DNA of 53,197 nt from an uncultured Acidobacteriia bacterium (lineage in GTDB: Bacteria > Acidobacteriota > Terriglobia > Bryobacterales > Bryobacteraceae): contig CAIRSA010000321.1 of assembly GCA_903881085.1 (NCBI GenBank), positions 1 to 53,197 on the forward strand. Direction: 5' to 3'. A program made the position numbers and the translations under genes. A model generated the notes under the pieces. It saw nothing but the letters and a program-made list of their open reading frames with translations, made no database searches and was not told where the DNA came from. Positions 27,320-35,708 of this stretch are shown one piece after another; within the stretch, counting starts at the first letter, position 1; every line of letters begins with the position of its first letter.

Positions 27320-29629
27320 TCAGCGCAACCTGGATTTGGCGGCCGCCACTTCTGAAATACCATGGTCCGCGGTATTCCATTCCTCCAGAAACCTCCGGTA
27401 CTCAGCCTGCGCCATCGCCGGCTTCCCTGCCCGCTCATACGCCACCGCCAATCGATACCTGGTCAAACCCACCCCAGGAAACTTGGTCAGCGCCCGTATG
27501 TACTCCGCCTCGGCTTCCGGATATCGCCCCAGTTCAAACAGGGCATCCCCCAGGCAGTCCTCAAACCAATCCAGTGAATATACCGGTGCATTTTCTTCCA
27601 GCGCCTGCCGGAACAACCCAAGCGCCTGCCCGCTCCGCCCCTGCGCCATAGCCAGCCGCCCCATCAGCACAATCTTCGAACGGCCTTGCATCCGGTGTCC
27701 CCTGTCGTTCATGCTCATCCGGGATCCCATCTGCGCCTCCGCCTCCATGCGGCGACCTTGCGCCAACCCAACCCACGCCAGCGTAAAATCAGCTTCCGCA
27801 TCCGCTTCCACAGCCTGCCTGGCCGCCTGCAATGCCTAACTGCTTCGATTGCGTCGCAATAGAATGCTGGCCAGCGTGGAATATCCCCGTCCCTTATCCC
27901 GCCCGGACTGGGATCCCTCGATATACTGGCGGCAGTATTTCTCCGCCTCCTGGTACCGCCCCATCTGATACGCCAAATTCGCCAGATGGATGATCGCAAT
28001 CCCAAACCCCGGCTTGATCGCCAACGCCCGCTGATAGGCCTGCTCCGCTTCCGCCATCTTGCCCGCCACATGCAGCGCAAGCCCCAACGTATCCCACGAA
28101 TTCGGCTCCGTAGCCGACAATGCAACGTAGCGCCTCGCCGCAACCACCGCCTGCTCGCCCTGCCCCACGCGGTAATGCACGCCGCTCAACGTATTCCAAG
28201 TCGAGGCTGAATTAGGATCCAGCGTCAATGCCTGCTCCAGGACATTCACCGCTTCCGCAACCCGTTTCTCCCCGCTTAACAATGATCCCAAGCGGGTGTA
28301 AGCCTCGATGTCACGCGGGTTGTTGGCAATAATCGACTGAAAAGCCCGGATCGCTCCCGGATAATCCAGATTCGCCATCGCATACCACGCCGCAATATGC
28401 AGCCGGTCCGATTGCGTCAGGCGGCCGGACAGCCGGAATGCCTTCTCCAGACTCGGCTTCGCTTCCACCGGCCGCCCCCAACTCATCGCATACGTGTAGC
28501 CAATTCGCGCGTGCGCCATGGCGAAATCCGGGTCCAGTTCCGTAGCCTTGCGAAACAGCTCGATCGCCTCGGCCGCCTCCAGGCCATCCGCCTTCTCCAA
28601 TCCCAGTGAGTAGTTCCTGTAAGCTTCCAGACTCGGCGTCATCAAGCTGGAAAGTCCAACCTGCCGGTCCTGCTGCGCCACCGGCCTGCCCAAGGCCGCC
28701 GCAAGATTCAACGATGCCAAATCAATCCGCGACAGGATCTGTTCCGGACGCTCCGCGGTGAAGCCCTCAGGCCTGATCAGAATGCCATCCCGCACCCGGT
28801 AGGCCTGCGCCACAACCCGCACTTGATCTCCCAGACGTCCGAATGAGCCCGTAATGACTATCCCTGCTCCGTGCTGCCGCCCCCAGGCAATCGCCCTGTC
28901 GAAAGCGCCGCTCGCATCTCCGGCAGCCAACAACCCACGCACCTGTTCGCGGCCAAGAACATGCATCCCGGCGGATCGTCCCAGATTCGTGATCAGCATA
29001 TCCTCCAGCCCCTCGCGGAGCCAATCCAAATCATTGGCCCCAGATGAGTTTTCGAAAGGGAGAACAATGACAGATTCCGCCACGGCCTTAGCTCCTGAGG
29101 CTTGCCATAGCCAGACCGCCAGCGCCACCGTAACCACGATTGCCACGGCGGCAAAGAAGAGGTTTACTTGGCTGGCCCTGGGAGCAGGCAGCGCGCCAGC
29201 CAGCTCAGAGCTCTCCTCCTCATATTCGATCTCGATGGAGGTCACCTCTTCCAGGAAACCGCTCTCCACCTCCTCCACCGGCCCAACGAACTGGTAGCCA
29301 GCCTTGGCCAACGTGCGAATGAACTTCGGGTCGCGCGAGTCGTCATTCAGGAGTTTGCGCGCCTCGTTGACGCACTGCCTTAATGTATTGGATGAAACCG
29401 AAATACCCGGCCAGAACTCCGACAGAAGCTCCTCGTGCGTAACCACTCTCTCGCGGTGCTCGATCAAATAGCACAGCACGTCGAACGTGCGCGCACGTGG
29501 ATGCTGGGTCTCCCCGCCCGCTCTGACCGCGCGCTGGGTAACATCGACCTCCACGTCCCTGCTTCGATAGATCGTCTGACGCAGTGAGGGCACAGATATT
29601 TCGCTCCGGCTGGCTTTGAAGTATATCAT
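27320..29629 (-). pseudogene. Membrane winged-helix/TolB-N/TPR regulator split by one in-frame TAG
   Basis: From the Met at 29629 (GGTGAT upstream): winged helix (about 20-118; RARTFDVLCYLIEHRERVVT, then NTLRQCVNEARKLLNDD), acidic linker, membrane helix (about 155-176), a TolB-N/FlgO-like domain (about 185-330; VIVLPFENSSGANDLDWLRE, then HGAGIVITGSFGRLGDQVRV), then TPR repeats. A TAG at 27838-27836 stops the protein at residue 597, but the same frame continues with ALQAARQAVEADAEADFTLA and 170 more residues of TPR ending in KSRLR. One base change (CAG or GAG to TAG) explains it. The shortened product keeps DNA-binding, membrane and most TPR parts, so it may still work. Divergent from giant protein B and probably its regulator. 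Confidence 0.8.
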
Positions 29630-29683
29630 GGCTATCACCACTGAAGGCCCGCAAATCATTCATTCAATAAGCAATCCCACCGA

Positions 29684-29710
29684 TTGACAATAATTTGACG
29701 TTAATGTCAC
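29684..29710 (+). promoter_or_regulatory. TTGAC direct repeats with 11-bp period in the divergent gap
   Basis: TTGAC occurs at 29684-29688 and 29695-29699, 11 bp apart, followed by inverted GTCA at 29706-29709. OmpR/PhoB-type winged-helix proteins usually bind direct repeats spaced by one helical turn, so this is a good candidate operator for the regulator encoded at 27320-29629. TTGACA at 29684 could double as a -35 box, but no -10 at 17 bp is clear. Confidence 0.45.
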
Positions 29711-29753
29711 TCAAACTTCCTCCCGAAATGCCGTAAGCTTCTCGCACGGATTT

Positions 29754-32700
29754 ATGAAAAAGAAGATCAGCATCACCATCAGCCGCCGGATCGTCTGGCG
29801 CGGTCAGTCATCCGCCTGCGCTTCGCAGGTGATCGACATTCCAGTTGATCCACAGCCTGCACATCTGACGGGCAAACCAAGCTGGTGGACGAGCCTGCGC
29901 AAGCTTCTACTTCCGATGCTGGTACTGGCGGCGATTCCGGCGCTACGAGCGCAAGCACCGCCGACCATCCGGATTACAGCCATTGGTCCCAGCACCATCA
30001 GCCCCAGCAATCCATTGATGGCAGACGATTTCGCAGCCTTCACCGTCAGCGTCGCCTATACCCAGCCAACTGCGGTATCTGCTTATATCCGGGTTAAAAT
30101 CGACGAAGTCAACGACAAAGGCGTCCGTGCCCTGCCTGAGCCCAATGATTTCTTCGTCTCCAAGACAGGTGAAACGGTCACCATTCAGATTCCGAGTTAC
30201 CGGGTGCCTAATTCCAGGTGCGTTGACCGCGACTCTTGCGCCAAGGCAAGCACAGTGAAAGAACTGCGGTTCACGGCGCAATTCCTGAATACATCAAAGG
30301 TCTTACAGGCACAGTCCGCGCAGCGTGTCTTCGACCTCTTCCTTTACCCGGCAATTCAGTCCGTTACGCCCGCAACGCAACCTCTGAACACTACCGAGAC
30401 AGGGCATCGGATTACGGTTAGTGGCGCGTCATTCACGAGCGCAACGAATATCTCCCTTGATCTATATCCGTTTGCGGCAAGAACAGACGACGCCTACCGT
30501 TCCTTCTTTATTGGCGGATATGCGGGGAATGCATGCCGGATCCCTAGACTTCCCCAACAGCCGGACACTTGGCTGTGCGACATCCGTGTCATCAACGACA
30601 CGACTCTGGAGTTTACTGCGGCGATTTACTCGCCCCTGCCCGGGACGTCCAGTATCGGTGATTACGGCGCGATTCTGACTTGGAACAAGGCCAGTGGCGG
30701 AGCCGGGTCGGCCTACTCAGGCAACCCTTTGTTTTCTGTCGGCCCGCCGCGCCTCAACGATGACAAAATAACGATAACATCCATGACTTTGAGCGTCGGA
30801 AACCCGCCGGTCCAGACGAATCTTGCGCCTGGCCGTGTCGACAGCATCCCTTATGCGCCTGGCTCCAGGGTTGTCATTGGCGTCGACGGATCATACAAGT
30901 TGACGAGAGATTACATCGGCGGGTTGTGGCTGGGAGTGCGCGATGCGGCCACCAAAACAGTTATCTCCGCAGTAGGCCCGGGCTTGGCCGCCAACACATT
31001 CGGGGGCACCAGGGCGCTTGGTCCTCTGAACGACCATGGAGAGGTTGGTAAAATTGGGGCCGCCTTCCTCATGCCTGATCCGCCACGCGACCTGGAGTTT
31101 TTTGTCACGCTGACCAGCTTCGACGCGACGGATCCTTTCAAGGGTGCCTACGCGACCGCAACCATCGCCGCCATTGGCGCGCAGACGGGCGATCTCACCA
31201 TTACGTATATTCAACCGATACAAGTTGTGCATAACTTCCCACCGCCGCTTTACACTGGGCCGAAAGGGTCGGAGTACAAATGGCAGGAGATGCCGTTCAT
31301 CGCCGGCAAGACCACGCTGGTCCGCGTGTGGATCAAGAATGTCGGCACAAACCCAACAGCGATCAACAACGTGACGGCAGTGCTGCACGGTTACGCGACG
31401 TCAGTATTGTCCCCGAACACTCCCGATCCGCTACAGCCTGTGACACGTCCGATCACAGCGCAGCCGTATACGGGACCGCTGCCATTGCAGAGCCCGCCCG
31501 ACTTTGATGAAGCGACAGTCGACTTCTATTTGCCGGACGATTGGATCAAGGCGGATGGGGCTATCACGATTAAGGTCGACATTGTGCCACCGTCCGGGTT
31601 TACGGACACCAACATTGTGAACAACTCCGTGACACGCGCAATCGCCCTGGAGAAGCAGCCGAGCGGGCCGAACGCGGTGACGCCAGGGCGGCTGCGGGTT
31701 GGGTGGATTCCGGTTTGCTACCATTTGGCATTGGGCGTTGACTACGTTGAAACCTGTCCGCAAGATCAGGTGAGCAACTACAAGGACAACATCGTGAAGT
31801 GGTTTCCGGTTGCGGATGCCGGAGTGGACTTCGTTCGGATTCAACCCGAAGCTGGACCCCTGATTCTGAACCGGGTAATCACTACCGCCGCGGAGTACCA
31901 GTCATTTTTGAAGACAGAGCTGCGGCCATTGGTGGCAGTCGCTGATCCGCCTGTCGACTTCCTTATCGGATTTATCGTCGATTTGACACCGTTTGTGGTG
32001 AGGGGGCCCTGTCCCGGAAATCAGCCGGCCCCCGCTCGGCCACCGTGTTTGCCCGGCGGCGTAGCGGACATGATCGACCTTGGGGGCCTTGGCCAGGCGG
32101 CGCTAATCACTGCAGACACAGCGGGTTCCGAAGAGATTAACAACTATACGCGACTGAGTGTGGCGCATGAACTTGGACATCTGGTGGGTTTAGGGCACGT
32201 TACGGTCTCATCCACTAACAAAGGCAATGTCAACTTCGGCGGGTGCGACGATAACACGGCTCAAAACGATTGCCCAAACTGGCCGTACCTGGACCCATCG
32301 ATCCAGTTTCAAGGCATTGATTCGACGGTCTTCCGCAAACTGAAAGCGGGAGATACCTACGACTTCATGTCCTACTGCTCGAACAATGGCGCCTCCAATA
32401 TGTGGGCTTCGCCGTACACGTTCCGCAAGCTGTTCAACAACGGCCTTTCGCCAAGCAGAGTGCTCCCGGAAGTGTGGACTCCGATACTGTGCGGCGGAGA
32501 TAGCGAGCCGTTGCCAAGCGTCCAAAAGGAATCGTTGATGACTCCGGCGCTGCGCAGACTGACCTCAAGTCCCGTTAAACGGGCTGCGGGTCCACAGCAA
32601 GATCTCTTCCTGGTCTCGGGAATCGTGCGGCAGGATGGCTCATCGGCAAGCATCAATCCTGTGTTCCGCTTGCGAACGAGCGCGCCAGCCGCGGTGAGCG

Positions 32701-35700
32701 ACCCGGCGGGAAACTACTGTCTCCAGTTTTCCGATGCGCAAGGCGGCGCGCTTGGAAGTTTCTGCTTTTCCCTTTCATTCAAGAACAGCGAGAGCCGTGA
32801 AGTGATGGACCAGGATGGGTTCAGTTACTTTCTGCCGCTGCCCGCGGCAACAACAACTGTGGCATTGACGAACAACGGTAGTGTACTGGCCACGAATACG
32901 GCTGGCGCGCAGCCTCCAACGGTGACCATACTTTCTCCACAAGCGGGCCAGGACTGGTCGAGCGGAAAACAGACGCTCTCGTGGACAGGGGTGAGCAATG
33001 GCACGGCTGCGGCAAAGTACATGGTTGACTATAGCAGCGACGGCGGATCGACGTGGTCCGTGCTGTCGATGCCAACCGAAAATACTCAGCTCAGCGTGAA
33101 CCCGGCAACTCTGCGCGCCGCTAGTGGAAGTGTAGTTTTCCGCGTCACGGTCAGCGACGGCGTGGTGAACGCGAGCGCGATGTTGGGACCGGTTACGATT
33201 ACGCAGAAGGCAAGTGGTTCGTTGACACCAGACCCGGTGGATTTCCGGAATGGACTGCCCGGTGTCGCTGTGAAGCGTGACGTAATGCTGACCAACACCG
33301 GCAGCGGCCCACTCCGCGTCAGCGCGGCCAGCTTCCCCAATAAGGCCTTTTCTCTGGTGAGCCCCACGCCACCCTTCGATGTGATTGCAGGCATCCCGAT
33401 GCCTTTGAAACTGGCTTTCACCGCGCAGGCTGCCGGTGCGGCACCCGGAAGGATGATTTTGACGACCAACTCGCCGGATAGGCCGCTCTTGGATGTCTTT
33501 CTGACGGGCAACGGCGTCACGTCGATCTCGCCCGATGCCGGGGTGAGCCCGGAAAGAGCCGAGTTCGGGGATGCGAAGTTCAAACAGACGGTGATTAAGA
33601 AGGTGACGCTCACCAGCTACGGCCCGGCGTCTTTGAGCCTGAAGTCTGTCGATATCAGCGGAGCAGGTTTCTCGCTGACGGCTCCGGTTGCAGCCGTGGA
33701 ACTGGGCCCGAATCAGACGCGCGTGATCGAGGTGCGGTTTGATCCGGTTCGCGCGGGCGCTCATACGGGTTCGTTGACCATCGTCAGCGATGATCCCGCA
33801 CATGGGACCATCACTGTTCCATTAAGCGGATCCGGCGCGGGAGACGGGTTCCCAGGGACCGCGCAACCCGTCATTTCGGTCCCGGCCACAATACCCTTTC
33901 CCAATGCCACCATCGGCTCCGGCCCAACCACCGCGGTTCTGCGTATCTCCAACACCGGTTCAGCCGACCTGCATGTCAGCCGCCTCACCATCGCCCCTGC
34001 GGACAACACCTTCGCAACCGTTGCTCCGTTCTCCGCAACGGCAATCCAAGTGGGCAAGCCGCTCGATGTCAACCTGAAATTTGCGCCCACCGCAGCCGGC
34101 ACATTCACAGCCACGCTAACAATCGCCAGCGACGATCCGAACCGCCCATCGTTCCCGGTTACGCTGACTGGAACTGCTGCGAATCCGGCAGTGCAAACCG
34201 GCCTCGCACTCGTTGCTGAGCCCACTTCAGCAACGTTTACAAATCCGCCCGCCGATATCACAGTCAAACTGACCAATCCCAACGGCTTCACGGTCCAGGT
34301 CGTCTCGGCAATTCCCGACAGCTCCCGCTTTAGTGTCGTAAAGGCTGCAGGCAATATTGGCGGAGGTTCGTTCGAATACATGGTCATTCGTTATACGCCG
34401 ACGGCAGCAGGCGCATCTTCCGGCACGTTTACCGTGCACGCCACGGATCCAACACGCCCAACGTTTGTCATTCCGGATCTCAAGATCCCTGTCTCCGGTC
34501 CAGCAGGACCAGCCGCGTCGCCAACAATCTCGGCTCCAAAGACGCTCCCGCTCCCCAACTTTACAGTCGGCGGAACGCCCACCGAGGCTACCCTTACAAT
34601 CACCAATACCGGCACGGCGAACCTCGCGATCAGCAGCGTCGCTATCTCGCCCGCAAGCACCAACTTCCAGCTCGCGGCCGCGGTCCCTGCAACAACGCTT
34701 GTCCCCAAACAGTCGCTCGACGTCAAAGTCCGCTTCACTGCCGCAGCGGCGGGAACCTTTACGGCAACTTTGAACATCGCCAGTAACGATGCCAGCCAGC
34801 CAACGTTCCAGGTTTCCCTGAGCGGCACTGCCGTTGCCGCACCTCCGCAAACCGGGCTTGCAGTCTATTCCGACCCCTCCCCGGTGACCTTCGCCAACCC
34901 TCCCGTAGATATCTATGTAAAGCTGAACAACCCGAACGGCTTCACGGTGCAATACGTGTCAGGAGTGCCGGATAGCGCACGCTTCTCAATCATCCGTCCA
35001 GCGGACAAAATCGGCGCCGGATCGTGGGACTACCTGGGCATTCACTACAATCCGTCTGGCACGGGCGCAGCTTCCGGCACAATAACCGTTCAGGTGATCG
35101 ATCCAACGCGCCCGTCGTTTGTGATTCCCGATGCCAAAATCCCGGTCACCGGCCCTGCGGGATCGACTTCGACTTCCACACAAGTAACGCTGATCACCGC
35201 CGCCGGCTGGCCCAACGGCCGTTTGTCAAACAACGTGCCGTCCGCAGCCATCGACGGCAGCACCAGCACCTACACCTGGACTACGGAATCGGGTAACAAC
35301 ACCAACCCGTCCTACCTTGGAGTTGGAACCAGCGCCGCCACGCCCATCAACCGGCTACGAATCTATAAGGACCCCGATAGCGGCAGCATTGGCGACCTCG
35401 GCAAGGACCTGGTCATCGAGTACACCACCAGCCCAACCACCACGGCCCTCAGCGCCCGAACCTGGGTACGGGTCACCGGCCTTAGAAACGGTTTCAATGG
35501 CACGGAGCTTCTGACTGCCGATTCCGTCAGCGCCGCGGGAACTGTCACCAACGACCGTCACAACAGCCTGACTGCGGGCTGGGCCTCGCTCTCGTTCGAC
35601 CGCGTGACGGCGACGGGAATCCGCATCGGTTTCTCCAACCGGCCCGGGCCGATTGCCGTCAACCATTACCGGGTTTACGAGGTGCAAGTCTATAACGACT

Positions 35701-35708
35701 TGCCGTAG
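29754..35708 (+). CDS. Giant secreted protein B: metzincin-type protease, Ig-like, ASH repeats, discoidin-like C-terminus
   Basis: A 1984-residue exoprotein. A membrane or signal segment lies at about 45-67 (LRKLLLPMLVLAAIPALRAQ), oddly far from the ATG, so the start may be wrong. Order: beta-rich N-terminal region, CARDB-like segment (about 510-620; TTLVRVWIKNVGTNPTAINN), zinc-peptidase region (about 640-890) with H805-E-x-x-H809-x-x-G812-x-x-H815 and a Met-turn candidate YDFMSYC (M872), Ig-like domain (about 1053-1145), six ASH/choice-of-anchor repeats (about 1156-1800; the last four are a tandem duplication of a pair), and an F5/8-type C-like beta-sandwich (1805-1984). HExxHxxGxxH marks a metzincin. 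Likely a secreted protease that binds a glycan surface. Paralogous to giant protein A. Confidence 0.85.
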   Translation: MKKKISITISRRIVWRGQSSACASQVIDIPVDPQPAHLTGKPSWWTSLRKLLLPMLVLAAIPALRAQAPPTIRITAIGPSTISPSNPLMADDFAAFTVSVAYTQPTAVSAYIRVKIDEVNDKGVRALPEPNDFFVSKTGETVTIQIPSYRVPNSRCVDRDSCAKASTVKELRFTAQFLNTSKVLQAQSAQRVFDLFLYPAIQSVTPATQPLNTTETGHRITVSGASFTSATNISLDLYPFAARTDDAYRSFFIGGYAGNACRIPRLPQQPDTWLCDIRVINDTTLEFTAAIYSPLPGTSSIGDYGAILTWNKASGGAGSAYSGNPLFSVGPPRLNDDKITITSMTLSVGNPPVQTNLAPGRVDSIPYAPGSRVVIGVDGSYKLTRDYIGGLWLGVRDAATKTVISAVGPGLAANTFGGTRALGPLNDHGEVGKIGAAFLMPDPPRDLEFFVTLTSFDATDPFKGAYATATIAAIGAQTGDLTITYIQPIQVVHNFPPPLYTGPKGSEYKWQEMPFIAGKTTLVRVWIKNVGTNPTAINNVTAVLHGYATSVLSPNTPDPLQPVTRPITAQPYTGPLPLQSPPDFDEATVDFYLPDDWIKADGAITIKVDIVPPSGFTDTNIVNNSVTRAIALEKQPSGPNAVTPGRLRVGWIPVCYHLALGVDYVETCPQDQVSNYKDNIVKWFPVADAGVDFVRIQPEAGPLILNRVITTAAEYQSFLKTELRPLVAVADPPVDFLIGFIVDLTPFVVRGPCPGNQPAPARPPCLPGGVADMIDLGGLGQAALITADTAGSEEINNYTRLSVAHELGHLVGLGHVTVSSTNKGNVNFGGCDDNTAQNDCPNWPYLDPSIQFQGIDSTVFRKLKAGDTYDFMSYCSNNGASNMWASPYTFRKLFNNGLSPSRVLPEVWTPILCGGDSEPLPSVQKESLMTPALRRLTSSPVKRAAGPQQDLFLVSGIVRQDGSSASINPVFRLRTSAPAAVSDPAGNYCLQFSDAQGGALGSFCFSLSFKNSESREVMDQDGFSYFLPLPAATTTVALTNNGSVLATNTAGAQPPTVTILSPQAGQDWSSGKQTLSWTGVSNGTAAAKYMVDYSSDGGSTWSVLSMPTENTQLSVNPATLRAASGSVVFRVTVSDGVVNASAMLGPVTITQKASGSLTPDPVDFRNGLPGVAVKRDVMLTNTGSGPLRVSAASFPNKAFSLVSPTPPFDVIAGIPMPLKLAFTAQAAGAAPGRMILTTNSPDRPLLDVFLTGNGVTSISPDAGVSPERAEFGDAKFKQTVIKKVTLTSYGPASLSLKSVDISGAGFSLTAPVAAVELGPNQTRVIEVRFDPVRAGAHTGSLTIVSDDPAHGTITVPLSGSGAGDGFPGTAQPVISVPATIPFPNATIGSGPTTAVLRISNTGSADLHVSRLTIAPADNTFATVAPFSATAIQVGKPLDVNLKFAPTAAGTFTATLTIASDDPNRPSFPVTLTGTAANPAVQTGLALVAEPTSATFTNPPADITVKLTNPNGFTVQVVSAIPDSSRFSVVKAAGNIGGGSFEYMVIRYTPTAAGASSGTFTVHATDPTRPTFVIPDLKIPVSGPAGPAASPTISAPKTLPLPNFTVGGTPTEATLTITNTGTANLAISSVAISPASTNFQLAAAVPATTLVPKQSLDVKVRFTAAAAGTFTATLNIASNDASQPTFQVSLSGTAVAAPPQTGLAVYSDPSPVTFANPPVDIYVKLNNPNGFTVQYVSGVPDSARFSIIRPADKIGAGSWDYLGIHYNPSGTGAASGTITVQVIDPTRPSFVIPDAKIPVTGPAGSTSTSTQVTLITAAGWPNGRLSNNVPSAAIDGSTSTYTWTTESGNNTNPSYLGVGTSAATPINRLRIYKDPDSGSIGDLGKDLVIEYTTSPTTTALSARTWVRVTGLRNGFNGTELLTADSVSAAGTVTNDRHNSLTAGWASLSFDRVTATGIRIGFSNRPGPIAVNHYRVYEVQVYNDLP

